Below, in pieces: positions 33,927 through 42,086 of a DNA stretch of 64,000 nucleotides. Numbering within the stretch: position 1 is the first letter of the stretch; each line of letters opens with the position of its first letter. The notes beneath the pieces are model-generated. The model was not told where the DNA came from. It saw only the letters and a list, made by a program, of their open reading frames with translations, and did no database searches. Source of the stretch: Bradyrhizobium cytisi (GTDB taxonomy: Bacteria; Pseudomonadota; Alphaproteobacteria; Rhizobiales; Xanthobacteraceae). The position numbers were made by a program, and so were the translations under genes. Location: assembly GCF_008123515.1 (NCBI RefSeq), contig NZ_VSSR01000025.1:62001-126000 (forward strand). The letters run 5' to 3'.

Positions 33927-35615
33927 CTATCGCGCCGCCGGCCTATCCACCTGAGAAACCGTGGATTTATCGCCCGCGCTCGACAGCGAGGGCTGCTCGA
34001 TCGCGCGTATGCCGGGGTCGTCACGGCGCTTCTCGGCATCTTCACGTTTAGTTGTACCGGACGCAGCCGCGACCGGCGTCGTGCTGCCGGCCGGAACGGC
34101 CATGACCGCGGCAAACGCATCGGGCTCACCGTCGCCGAAGAGATCGTCACGCCCGGGTGAACCGAGATCACGCGCGGTCTTCGCCAGCGTCATGCGCAAC
34201 GCTTCCGGCTTCAGGGCATAGTTGCGCTCGAGCAGCAACGCCGCGACGCCGGAGACATAGGCCGCCGAGAACGAGGTGCCCGACGTCATCTGGTATTTGC
34301 CATCCGGCGCCGGCAGGAAGATGTCGACGCCCGGCGCCGCCAGCGCGATGTAATTGCCGCGGTTGGACGCGGTGAACAGCTTGTCCTGCTGGTCGGTCGC
34401 ACTGACCGCGATCACGTTGGGATTGGCGGCGGGATAAAGCGGCGGCGATTTGGCGCCGGCGTTGCCGGCGGCCGCGATCAGCACCAGGCCACGCGCGGCA
34501 GTTGCCGCGATCGCACGCTCGATCACGGCGTCCTTCGGACCGGCAAAGCTCATATTGACGATCTGGGCGCCGTGCTCGGCTGCGTAATTGAGCGAGCGCA
34601 GGACGATGTAGGACGAGCTCTCGGCGCTGCCGTTGGTGCCGCCGAAGGCGCGAATGGCGATGATGCGCGCTTCCGGCGCGCTGCCCATCAGCTTCGCATG
34701 GGCCACGATGGCCCCCGCAATGCCGGTGCCGTGGATATGGGGGCCTTCGCTGCTGCCGAGCGCGTCGAAATTGTCGGCGATGGAGTTGGCGAGTTCGGGG
34801 TGCCTGGCATCGATGCCGGAATCGATCACGGCGACCGTGACATTGGCACCGTGCGCCAGCGTATGGGCTTGCGGCAGGCGCAGCTTCGACAGCGCATATT
34901 GCGCCGGATCGCCCTCGGTCGGCACCGCCGACTTCTGGTCCTGGAGCACGTAACGGAAGTTCGGCTGGAGCGAACGCACGCTGCCGTCGGCGGCAAATTC
35001 GCGCCGCACCGTCTCATACGGCCGGCCGTCGGCGATGCGGAACAGGCCGACCGCGGCCCCGATCAGCGGAAAGCTTTCCGAAGAGACGCGCGTCAAGCCG
35101 TGGCGCCGCGCGAGCTCATCGGCCTCGGTCAGCGACAACGCACTGTCGATCTCGGCCACGAACTCGTTGGCGAAGCTGCGCAGATTTACGGCGACCGGCG
35201 TATTATTGCCCCGCCCCTTGCCGGCACTCTTCCTGGCCGATTTGCCGGAGCCGTCGCCGCCTCCGTTCGGCTGTGCCAGGCACTCGCCGTCGGCGTCGCG
35301 ATAGGCTGCCGTGCAGGCCGGGTAGAGGTTCGGCGAGTAGCGCGCATAGGGCAGCACCGGCGTCAAGCCGATCCGTGCCGTGGAGATATGCGGGATGGCG
35401 GGGGTGACCCGAGGACCGCGGTCGACGCTCATCACCCTGGCCGCGACACCCGGAGAGATCGTCGGCGTCCGCGAGGGAACACTGATGGCCGGCGTGCGCA
35501 TGATCGCCTGGGCGTGCGTCCCCTCGATGCCGAGGCAGGCGGCGAGCAGGAGTGCGGCTCCGGCAGACGAAGCGTAGGCCCCGGCTCGCAACTGACTCTC
35601 GGACTTGCGCGTCAT
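33927..35615 (-). CDS. S8 family (subtilisin-like) exported serine peptidase
   Basis: This is a 562-residue secreted protease. The signal or lipoprotein-like leader is at residues 1-37 (AALLLAACLGIEGTHA). A Pro/Arg-rich linker follows, then a prodomain (about 148-224, FVAEIDSALSLTEADELARRHG to LQPNFRYVLQ) and the S8 catalytic domain with D265 (VIDSGID), H295 (HGTGIAG), oxyanion N385 (AAGNAG) and S448 (SGTSFSA). All catalytic residues are intact. A low-complexity tail follows residue 510. The gene is third in an ECF sigma/anti-sigma/subtilase operon (16-bp gap to the anti-sigma). This suggests that the protease is either the output of the regulon or part of the signal-sensing step. Confidence 0.95.
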   Translation of the reverse strand: MTRKSESQLRAGAYASSAGAALLLAACLGIEGTHAQAIMRTPAISVPSRTPTISPGVAARVMSVDRGPRVTPAIPHISTARIGLTPVLPYARYSPNLYPACTAAYRDADGECLAQPNGGGDGSGKSARKSAGKGRGNNTPVAVNLRSFANEFVAEIDSALSLTEADELARRHGLTRVSSESFPLIGAAVGLFRIADGRPYETVRREFAADGSVRSLQPNFRYVLQDQKSAVPTEGDPAQYALSKLRLPQAHTLAHGANVTVAVIDSGIDARHPELANSIADNFDALGSSEGPHIHGTGIAGAIVAHAKLMGSAPEARIIAIRAFGGTNGSAESSSYIVLRSLNYAAEHGAQIVNMSFAGPKDAVIERAIAATAARGLVLIAAAGNAGAKSPPLYPAANPNVIAVSATDQQDKLFTASNRGNYIALAAPGVDIFLPAPDGKYQMTSGTSFSAAYVSGVAALLLERNYALKPEALRMTLAKTARDLGSPGRDDLFGDGEPDAFAAVMAVPAGSTTPVAAASGTTKREDAEKRRDDPGIRAIEQPSLSSAGDKSTVSQVDRPAAR

Positions 35616-35631
35616 TGGTGCAGCGGCGCGG

Positions 35632-36324
35632 TTAAGGCGCCGCCACGGCGAGGTTGACGAACTTCTCGCGCTGCATCCTGCCGAGCAGCGCAGTGAGCTC
35701 GTCCTGGCTCATCGCCTTGTCGAACTGCAGACGGAACATGCCGCCCCTGGCATCGCCGATGATCGAGGCCTGGTAGCTGTCGAGCAGCGCGGTGATGTCG
35801 GCGACGCGCGCCTCGGGCGTGAAGCGCACCAGCGCCCGCGAAGGTGCTGCCGCCCCGAGCTCGCGCGTGATCGGTGCGCCGGTCGAGAGCGATGCGGTCT
35901 GGAAGGTCGAGGTCTGGGTCTTCATCAGCACGGCGCCGATGATGCCGGCCTGGAGCAGCAGCGCAATGGCGCCAAGGCTCGCCGACCAGGCCAGCGCGCG
36001 CGGCGACAGGCTGGCGAAGAAGGTGGCAATGCGCGCCGACAACGGCAGCGAACGGGTCGCCCGCGCCGGCTCGGCGTCAATCGCGGCGAACAGCTTCTGC
36101 ATCGCGCGCGCCGACGGAGCGCCAAGGCTCTCGTTCAAATGAATCGTCTCTTCGTATTCGCCACGGATCGCCGCATACTGCCTGGCGAGCGCAGGATCGC
36201 TGGCGAGCGCTTCCTCGACGCGGCGGGCATCGCGCGCGTTCAGCGTGCCAGCAGCGTGCCACGGCAGCAGCAATTCAATTTCACTGGGCTCTTGCTCCAG
36301 CATCTTCTTGCTCAACGCCATCAT
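35632..36324 (-). CDS. Membrane anti-sigma factor with subtilase-prodomain-like C-terminus
   Basis: This 230-residue single-pass protein has an N-terminal anti-sigma region (about 14-66, EIELLLPWHAAGTLNARDARRVEEALASDP). That region has the LPW-x-GTL pattern of such domains but no Cys pair, so it is probably zinc-free. The membrane segment is at about 113-135. The periplasmic C-terminus (163-230: ALVRFTPEARVADITALLDSYQASIIG, MFRLQF, LTALLGRMQREKFVNLAVAAP) has the beta-alpha-beta-beta-alpha-beta pattern of subtilase prodomains and I9 inhibitors. It resembles the prodomain of the neighbouring protease. It overlaps the sigma gene by 4 bp. A direct bind-and-cleave relation with the subtilase is inference. 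Confidence 0.85.
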   Translation of the reverse strand: MMALSKKMLEQEPSEIELLLPWHAAGTLNARDARRVEEALASDPALARQYAAIRGEYEETIHLNESLGAPSARAMQKLFAAIDAEPARATRSLPLSARIATFFASLSPRALAWSASLGAIALLLQAGIIGAVLMKTQTSTFQTASLSTGAPITRELGAAAPSRALVRFTPEARVADITALLDSYQASIIGDARGGMFRLQFDKAMSQDELTALLGRMQREKFVNLAVAAP

Positions 36325-36890
36325 GGCCAGCCTCGCTCAATGCCGGCTGCCTTCAGCAGTTCGGCCAGTTTCTTGCGCGCATAGAACAAGCGCGTCTTCA
36401 CAGTGTTCTCCGGGATCCCGACGATCTCAGCCACCTCTTCCACGGACTTCTCGTGGTAGTAGACGAGATCGACGATTTCCCGATGGTCCGGCGAGAGGCC
36501 CGTCAGGCACTCCCGCAACGCTTCACTGGTGTTCTTCTTCTGAACCGCCGTCTCTGGATTGTCGGACGAATCCTCGATTGCATTGGCGGCCTCGTCGTCC
36601 AGCTCAAAATCCTTTCGGCGCCGAAGCGCAGACAGGGCCTTGAATCGGGTGATTGCCAGCAGCCAGGTGGAAACGGCGGATCGGCCCTCGAACTTGCCGG
36701 CTTGACGCCAGACGTCGAGAAATACCTCGCTGATGAGGTCTTCCGCCGTCTGCTCGTCCCGCACGAGCCTGAGCCCGAACCTGTAAACCCTGACATGGTG
36801 CCGCCCGTACAGCACCTGCATGGCGAGCCGGTCACCTTGGGCGATCCTGGCGATGAGGACCTCGTCCGTAGCCGCCTGTGTCACGCTCAA
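36321..36890 (-). CDS. ECF-type RNA polymerase sigma factor
   Basis: This 189-residue sigma-70 family protein has only regions 2 and 4. Region 2 carries TAEDLISEVFLDVWRQAGKFEGRSAVSTWLLAITRFKALSALRRR (-10 recognition). Region 4 carries LSPDHREIVDLVYYHEKSVEEVAEIVGIPENTVKTRLFYARKKL (helix-turn-helix for the -35). Between them is an acidic linker. It is the first gene of the operon with its anti-sigma (ATGA overlap) and an S8 protease. Its promoter targets cannot be told from this window. Confidence 0.95.
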   Translation of the reverse strand: MSVTQAATDEVLIARIAQGDRLAMQVLYGRHHVRVYRFGLRLVRDEQTAEDLISEVFLDVWRQAGKFEGRSAVSTWLLAITRFKALSALRRRKDFELDDEAANAIEDSSDNPETAVQKKNTSEALRECLTGLSPDHREIVDLVYYHEKSVEEVAEIVGIPENTVKTRLFYARKKLAELLKAAGIERGWP

Positions 36891-37327
36891 AGGCCGTCTC
36901 GCAAGGTTTGTCGGGTCGATGCAGGGGACGGTTCGACGAGAGGGGTAAAATTCTTCAGGCTACCGCACTGATACGGGGATCTGTGTGATCTACCCCACAT
37001 AAGCGCAATTTCCTTGTCCCACCCGTGGCGGTCGGCCGCTTCTCTCCAGAACGGTAACATAATACGGAAACACTCTCTTGCGGACTTGCCGTGAGCCGGC
37101 CATGCGGCCCGGCCGAGCCCCGTCCATAACACGGCCCTGTGCACCTTATGTCGCACGGGGCCGGCTTTGGTCCGCGATATCGCCTGCGATGCCTAACCGG
37201 CTGCAAAATTCCACGCGGCACGAACCCTTCACCCGCGCCGCGTTCCCCGGATTCGGTGCAAAAGGATACCAAACCTAAAGGCTTGCCACGTAGATTTTTT
37301 CGGCTGACATCCACCATTGGCGGGACC
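36891..37327. other. Intergenic region between divergent regulators, no gene seen
   Basis: This 437-bp stretch lies between the ECF sigma gene and the diguanylate cyclase gene. Both promoters must be here. I did not find a motif pair repeated on both sides that would suggest sigma autoregulation, nor a small gene with good coding character. A frame extending the cyclase upstream to 37139 is not family-like. Confidence 0.45.
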
Positions 37328-38485
37328 ATGAGCACGGCCGCGACGTCCTTTCCGGAGAGGAATGCCGCAGAGGTCGCGGATCTCGTCCTCGCACCCGAAG
37401 CAGCCGCACCGGAGATGTTGGCGCGGCGGATCCGGCAGCGCCGGCAGATGTATATCGGCCAGGTCGCGAGCTATTCGCTCGGCGGCCTTGTCCTGTTGCT
37501 CTACGCCTATGACGGCACCGTCCACATGAACGTTCCGTCGCTGTTCTGGGTCGGCGGCCTCTTGATCATCGGCATCTTCGTCGTGATGTCGGAGGCCGGC
37601 GTCGGCGACAAGCACGCCGACCATTATCTCACGGTGTTCCAGATCTCGGCGCATATGGCGCTGCAATTCATATTCCTGGTGTCGGCGCCGACGATCGGGA
37701 TCGCCTTCATCAGCGTGCTGTTCCTGATCTTCGCATTCGGCACGCTGCGCATGACCTCGGCCCAGGCGATGCTGACCTGGGCCCTCGCCTCCGCGGCGCT
37801 TGCGGCCGTGTTCCTCGGCTCGGACCTGCCGATCGGCATGCCGGTGGCGACACGGTTGCAGCGGACCGCCTCGATGCTGTGCTTCATGCTGGTGATCGGC
37901 CAGTGCGCCTTCCTCGGCCTGTTCGGCGCCACGCTGCGCAAGATCCTGTACCGGCGCAGCATCGAGCTGAAAGCTGCTTATCGGCGCATCGAGGAGCTCG
38001 CCGAGCTCGACGAGCTGACCGGCTCCTACAACCGCCGCTGCATCATGCGACTTCTCGACGCCGAGATGGAAAAGTCGCGGCAGGCGGCCGCACCTTGCGC
38101 CATCGCACTGATCGACCTCGATTGGTTCAAGCGCATCAACGACGCCTACGGCCATCCCGTCGGCGACGAGGTGCTGCGCACCTTCGCCATCACCATCTTC
38201 GCCAACATCCGGCCCGACGACCGTTTCGGCCGCTATGGCGGCGAGGAATTCCTGCTGCTGCTGCCCGGCACCGCAAACGAGGCCGCATCGCGCATGCTCG
38301 AGCGGCTGCGCGGCATCATCGCCGATCTCGACTGGAGCGCATTCTCGCCCGGCATGAGCGTGACCATTTCCGCCGGCGTCGTGACGCTACGCAACAACGA
38401 TACTGCCGACACGTTTCTCGCGCGCGCCGACAGCGCGCTCTATTCCGCCAAGGCACAAGGCCGCAACCGCATTGCAACGAGCTGA
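37328..38485 (+). CDS. Membrane diguanylate cyclase (GGDEF)
   Basis: This 385-residue protein is started at the ATG at 37328 (MSTAATSFPERNAAE). Six membrane segments (about 45-205) are followed by a short helical linker (residues 208-228) and a GGDEF domain. The active site is GGEEF (304-308) and an intact RxxD inhibitory site (R295-D298) precedes it by the standard five residues. It should therefore make cyclic di-GMP under product feedback. The substrate helix YNRRCIMRLLDAEM and the DLDWFKRINDAYGHPVGDEVL motif are typical. No EAL domain is present. The DUF2336 gene follows 60 bp later on the same strand. Confidence 0.95.
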   Translation: MSTAATSFPERNAAEVADLVLAPEAAAPEMLARRIRQRRQMYIGQVASYSLGGLVLLLYAYDGTVHMNVPSLFWVGGLLIIGIFVVMSEAGVGDKHADHYLTVFQISAHMALQFIFLVSAPTIGIAFISVLFLIFAFGTLRMTSAQAMLTWALASAALAAVFLGSDLPIGMPVATRLQRTASMLCFMLVIGQCAFLGLFGATLRKILYRRSIELKAAYRRIEELAELDELTGSYNRRCIMRLLDAEMEKSRQAAAPCAIALIDLDWFKRINDAYGHPVGDEVLRTFAITIFANIRPDDRFGRYGGEEFLLLLPGTANEAASRMLERLRGIIADLDWSAFSPGMSVTISAGVVTLRNNDTADTFLARADSALYSAKAQGRNRIATS

Positions 38486-38545
38486 CCAATCCATTTGCCG
38501 GAGCGTGAGAAGACGCCGCCGGACCAATCGCTCCAGGACAGGGCC

Positions 38546-39658
38546 ATGAGAACCAAAACCGCCAAATCATCCGAAAACCTGCTCGACGAATTGCAGTCCG
38601 CACTCTCGCACGGCACCGTCGCGCGCCGGGTCGAGACGCTGCGCCGGGTCACCGACCTCTTCATCAACAACGCGGTGGATTATTCCGACGACCATGTCCG
38701 CGTCTTCGACGACGTCTTCCAGTGCCTGATCGAACAGATCGAGACCTCGGCGAAAGCGCTGCTCGCCGACCGCCTCGCGCCGATCCCGGCCGCACCGCCC
38801 AAAATCATACGTACGCTCGCACTCGATGAGGTGATCGAGGTCGCCGGTCCCGTACTGACGAAGTCAGAGCGGCTGGACGAGACCACCCTGATCGAGATCG
38901 CGCGCAGCAAGAGCCAGGCCCATCTCAAGGCGATCTCGCTGCGGCGGGTGCTGTCGGAGGCGCTGACCGACGTGCTGGTGGCGCGCGGCAACGAAGACGT
39001 GGTGCAGTCGACCGTCAGCAATCCGGGCGCGCAGCTCTCCGAGGGCAGCCTCACCGACCTCGTCACCCGCGCCGCGCGCGACGATGACCTCGCCGCCTGC
39101 ATCGGCCTGCGGCCCGACCTGCCGCGCCATCACTATCTGAAGCTGATCGCCAAGGCCTCCCTGAGCGTGCGCAGGAAGCTGGAGGCGGCCCATCCGGAGC
39201 TCGCCGACGAAGTGTCGAGCGTGGTCCAGGAAGCCGCGCAGCGGATCCGCGCCGCCGCCATGAGCCGGCAGACCGAGATGGCACGCGCGCTGGTGAAGTC
39301 ACTCCACGACGACGGCCGTCTCAACGAATTCCAGGTCACGACCTTCGCCGAACAGGGCAAGTTCGATGAGACCAATGCGGGGCTCGCAGCGCTCGCCGGC
39401 GTTGCAGTGGAGACCGTCGAGAACATGATGATCGAGAGCCGGACCGAGGGCGTGATGATCCTCGCCAAGGTCGCCGGAATGCAATGGTCGAGCGTGCGCG
39501 CGATCATCGCCATGCGCGAAAAGCTGTCCGGCGGCTCGCAGACCGACATACTGACGCTGCGCGATACCTACGAGGCCCTGCGCAGCTCGACGGCGCAGCA
39601 GGTGCTGCGCTTTCACCGCATGCAGCGGGGTGCGACGAGCCCAACGCCGGCCGCTTAG
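38546..39658 (+). CDS. DUF2336 domain-containing protein
   Basis: This is a 370-residue soluble helical protein started at the ATG at 38546, which has AGGACAGGGCC just upstream. It has the DUF2336 pattern over its N-terminal half (LLDELQSALSHGTVARRVETLRRVTDLFINNAVDYSDDHVRVFDDVFQCLIE, then SERLDETTLIEIARSKSQAHLKAISLR). A helical C-terminal half follows, with LVKSLHDDGRLNEFQVTTFAEQGKFDE. It is a paralogue of the gene at 2645. The short distance to the diguanylate cyclase suggests one operon and perhaps a link to cyclic di-GMP control. Its 3' end abuts a truncated kinase remnant on the other strand. Confidence 0.88.
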   Translation: MRTKTAKSSENLLDELQSALSHGTVARRVETLRRVTDLFINNAVDYSDDHVRVFDDVFQCLIEQIETSAKALLADRLAPIPAAPPKIIRTLALDEVIEVAGPVLTKSERLDETTLIEIARSKSQAHLKAISLRRVLSEALTDVLVARGNEDVVQSTVSNPGAQLSEGSLTDLVTRAARDDDLAACIGLRPDLPRHHYLKLIAKASLSVRRKLEAAHPELADEVSSVVQEAAQRIRAAAMSRQTEMARALVKSLHDDGRLNEFQVTTFAEQGKFDETNAGLAALAGVAVETVENMMIESRTEGVMILAKVAGMQWSSVRAIIAMREKLSGGSQTDILTLRDTYEALRSSTAQQVLRFHRMQRGATSPTPAA

Positions 39659-39662
39659 CGGG

Positions 39663-39779
39663 CGAACTCCTCAGGACATATGCTGCCGCCAGGGAGATCA
39701 GGATGTTGGCGACCACCACGCCATAGGAATTGCGATACAAGAGCTCGACGAGCGCCCCGCGTATCTTGTCCTCTTGCAT
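39663..39779 (-). pseudogene. Truncated sensor-kinase-like gene (N-terminal stub)
   Basis: From an ATG at 39779 with a strong ribosome-binding site (GGAGAGG) the frame reads MQEDKIRGALVELLYRNSYG and then a membrane segment (VVVANILISLAAAYVLRS), an opening typical of membrane-bound sensor kinases. After about 38 codons the frame runs into the antisense of the DUF2336 3' end and loses all protein-like character. The rest of the gene is missing. It lies 57 bp downstream of a NarL-type response regulator on the same strand, where a cognate kinase would be expected. The boundary near 39660 coincides with the DUF2336 stop codon, so a deletion probably fused the two regions. The kinase identity is inferred from the N-terminus only. 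Confidence 0.6.
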
Positions 39780-39836
39780 CGAAACCTCTCCGCGCGCCGG
39801 CAGGTGCGGCGGCTTCGTTTGCGAGTTGCCGTTGCG

Positions 39837-40487
39837 CTAACCCGCTGGAAGGCCGAGACGAACCGCGTAGGCTGTCAATTCGGCACCACTGTGCAGATCG
39901 AGCTTCCGCATAAGATTCTCGCGATGTTTCCTGGCAGTCAGCGGGCTGATGCCGAGACGGCTGGCGATGTCGCGATTGGTGACGCCATGAGGGATCATTC
40001 CGAGGATTTGCCGCTCACGCCTCGTCAACGTAACCGGAGATATGATCGCTGCCGTGGGCTCCGGGGTTTCGTTCGGGCCGTCATGCTGGTTCACCGCAAA
40101 GCGAACCTCCTCCGCCACATAGGCGCTGCCTGTTCTGATGGCCGCGATCGCAGCGATGAGTTCGGATGGATCGCCGCCCTTGGTCAAATAGCCATTGGCG
40201 CCCGCGGAAAAGGCTGCCCGAACGGAACGTGGCTCGACATTGGCGGTGAGGACCAGAACCCGCAGCTCCGGCCATGCCGTTCTCAGTTGGGCTATGAACT
40301 GAAATCCGCTCACACCCGGCATGCCGAGATCGAGGATGAGAAGATCGGCGGAGTTTTCGTTCAGCAGCCGATGAACCGCTTCAGCGTCCGCCGCTTCACC
40401 ACTGACAGTAAGCTCGTCCACGGTCGACAGAAGCTGTTTCAGGCCTTCCCGCATGATGGCGTGATCGTCGGCAATGATCGTCCTCAC
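39837..40487 (-). CDS. NarL/FixJ-type response regulator (LuxR HTH)
   Basis: This is a 216-residue two-domain regulator. The receiver domain (1-120) has the acidic pocket ADD near residue 8, phospho-acceptor D53 (LILDLGMPG), the Thr/Ser switch region VLVLTANVE and the Lys in GYLTKGG. The LuxR-type helix-turn-helix (about 152-210) reads LTRRERQILGMIPHGVTNRDIASRLGISPLTARKHRENLMRKLDL. It should be a DNA-binding activator controlled by phosphorylation. Its presumed kinase partner downstream is only a stub, so it is either orphan or served by a kinase elsewhere. Confidence 0.93.
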   Translation of the reverse strand: MRTIIADDHAIMREGLKQLLSTVDELTVSGEAADAEAVHRLLNENSADLLILDLGMPGVSGFQFIAQLRTAWPELRVLVLTANVEPRSVRAAFSAGANGYLTKGGDPSELIAAIAAIRTGSAYVAEEVRFAVNQHDGPNETPEPTAAIISPVTLTRRERQILGMIPHGVTNRDIASRLGISPLTARKHRENLMRKLDLHSGAELTAYAVRLGLPAG

Positions 40488-40609
40488 CAGTCTGCACCTG
40501 TGTCGCGCCCGCCCGTAACGGTATTAGGATATCAGTCAACTCCAATCAAGGATGCAGCGGTCGAGATGAACGGTCACAGGCCGAAGACAATTTAGAGTAA
40601 CCACGCTGC

Positions 40610-41248
40610 CTAGTAGCGCAGCACTTTGGAGCCAACCGCCGCGCCGATCGCGGTCACGACCGCCGTCGCGATCGTGTACCAGGTCGCGACGAACAGCGGC
40701 GAGTCGTCGGTGCAGTGCGAGGCGTAGAGCGTGGCGGCGAGCCCGGCCGACAGCAGGCCAGCAAGCGCACCGGCCAACGCCGGCCGCGACGGCGCGCCGT
40801 GGCGCAGACCAAACAGGGCGCCCGCGAGCAGCGGCAGCGACATCGCGGGAATCGCCAGCATGCACCACCGCGAGTTCTTGCCGACGAGCCGCATCGTCAT
40901 CGGCATGGCCGGCGCCATCATCGCCTCGCTGCCAATCGCGACTGCAAGCAGCCCGACGGGGAGCAGCAGGAGCCAGCCCCAGCCGCGCATCAGGGCTTCG
41001 GGCCGCGACAGATGCAGGCTGATGATGATCGCGGGAATCGCGAGCGACAGCGTGACTGCGAACTTCATGTCGAAGAACGGGTTGTGCATGGCGCTCATCA
41101 CGTCCGGCCGCACGCCGAGAAACGTCGCGAAGATCAGGATGGACAAAGGCGCCGCCACGAGAAGTGCCATGGTCAGCATCGCGCCGACACGCGGGGCGCG
41201 ATGGGTGTTATCGGCCGCAAGGCTACGAATGAGTTGATCGGTATCCAT
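40610..41248 (-). CDS. nrsF: NrsF/OsrA-type membrane anti-sigma factor (DUF1109)
   Basis: This 212-residue polytopic protein has six membrane segments and no zinc-binding anti-sigma domain, which is the DUF1109/NrsF pattern. Two periplasm-side Cys, C129 (NSRWCML) and C179 (ASHCTDD), sit at the positions conserved in the family. In Caulobacter SigF/NrsF and Bradyrhizobium EcfF/OsrA these respond to oxidants or metals to release the sigma factor. The gene begins 2 bp after the sigma gene stop, so they are one operon. Sensing of oxidants here is by analogy to those characterised pairs. Confidence 0.92.
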   Translation of the reverse strand: MDTDQLIRSLAADNTHRAPRVGAMLTMALLVAAPLSILIFATFLGVRPDVMSAMHNPFFDMKFAVTLSLAIPAIIISLHLSRPEALMRGWGWLLLLPVGLLAVAIGSEAMMAPAMPMTMRLVGKNSRWCMLAIPAMSLPLLAGALFGLRHGAPSRPALAGALAGLLSAGLAATLYASHCTDDSPLFVATWYTIATAVVTAIGAAVGSKVLRY

Positions 41249-41250
41249 GA

Positions 41251-41811
41251 CTAGTGGTCCCGTAGTTTGGCAGTCAGGGCCGAAAGCCCCCGATGCAGTG
41301 CGACCCGCACGGCACCTTCGCTCATCGAGAATTTCGCCGCCGTATCCTTGATCGAGGTGCTGTCGACCGCGATCGACTGCAACACGTCGCGTTGGCGCTG
41401 CGGCAGGGTGTTGAGCTGCGCCGTCACCTCGCCTGCCGAGGCCGTCTCCTGCGGCGTCTCCCCGGGCAGCGTCTCGGCGAAATCGTCGATATTGACGAAG
41501 ACGCGGCGGCCGCGGCGCCTGAGCGCATCGATCAGCTTGTTGCGGCCGATCGCGAACAGCCAGGGAGCGAAAGGCGCTTCGCTGTCCCAGGTGTGCCGCT
41601 TCAGATGCACCGCCAACAAAATCTCCTGCACGATATCCTCGGCCTGATCGGGAGGCTGCCCGGCCCTTGCCAGGCCGCGCCTCGCGGCAGCGCGCAGCAC
41701 CGGGGTGACCGCCCTCAACAGGCGATGATATGCCGCATCATCCCCTGCCATGGCCGACCGCATCAGGCCGGTCCACTCGTCCTCACGTCCGCGCACGCGC
41801 GCCCTCACCAT
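41251..41811 (-). CDS. sigF: ECF sigma factor, SigF/EcfF type
   Basis: This 186-residue ECF sigma has region 2 (QAEDIVQEILLAVHLKRHTWDSEAPFAPWLFAIGRNKLIDALRRRG) and region 4 (LNTLPQRQRDVLQSIAVDSTSIKDTAAKFSMSEGAVRVALHRGLSAL). The pairing with a DUF1109 membrane anti-sigma marks the SigF (Caulobacter) and EcfF (Bradyrhizobium) group that answers oxidative or metal stress. A SigF-type promoter (GTAAC-N16-CGAA) lies with its -10 only five bases before the ATG at 41811. The mRNA may thus be leaderless, or translation may really begin at the Met codons at 41763 or 41751. Confidence 0.93.
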   Translation of the reverse strand: MVRARVRGREDEWTGLMRSAMAGDDAAYHRLLRAVTPVLRAAARRGLARAGQPPDQAEDIVQEILLAVHLKRHTWDSEAPFAPWLFAIGRNKLIDALRRRGRRVFVNIDDFAETLPGETPQETASAGEVTAQLNTLPQRQRDVLQSIAVDSTSIKDTAAKFSMSEGAVRVALHRGLSALTAKLRDH

Positions 41812-41816
41812 TGCAA

Positions 41817-41841
41817 TTCGGCCGCTCTTTCAATTTGTTAC
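41817..41841 (-). promoter_or_regulatory. SigF-type autoregulatory promoter (GTAAC-N16-CGAA)
   Basis: On the minus strand GTAAC (41841-41837) is followed after exactly 16 bases by CGAA (41820-41817). This fits the GTAACC-N16-CGAA promoter described for SigF of Caulobacter, apart from A instead of the last C. It points into the sigF gene, consistent with positive autoregulation. Confidence 0.6.
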
Positions 41842-42086
41842 GTCGGGACCTGCGTGATCACGAAGTCGTGATCGACGCTGGGCCCCGACCACAAGGCAGC
41901 CGCAGAAACTCTGTCAGGGGCTCATAACACCGATCGGTCTCTGCCGCACCCGGCCGCCTCTGTACCCCACCGGTTTGCCCCGGTTTTGCCCCGTGTGGCC
42001 CGAAGATTCCCATTTTTTGCCCCGCTGTCGTCATGGGCCGGGGTCTCTGTTCGCCCCGGGACGGGCGAATTGGGGAGATCGTCAAC

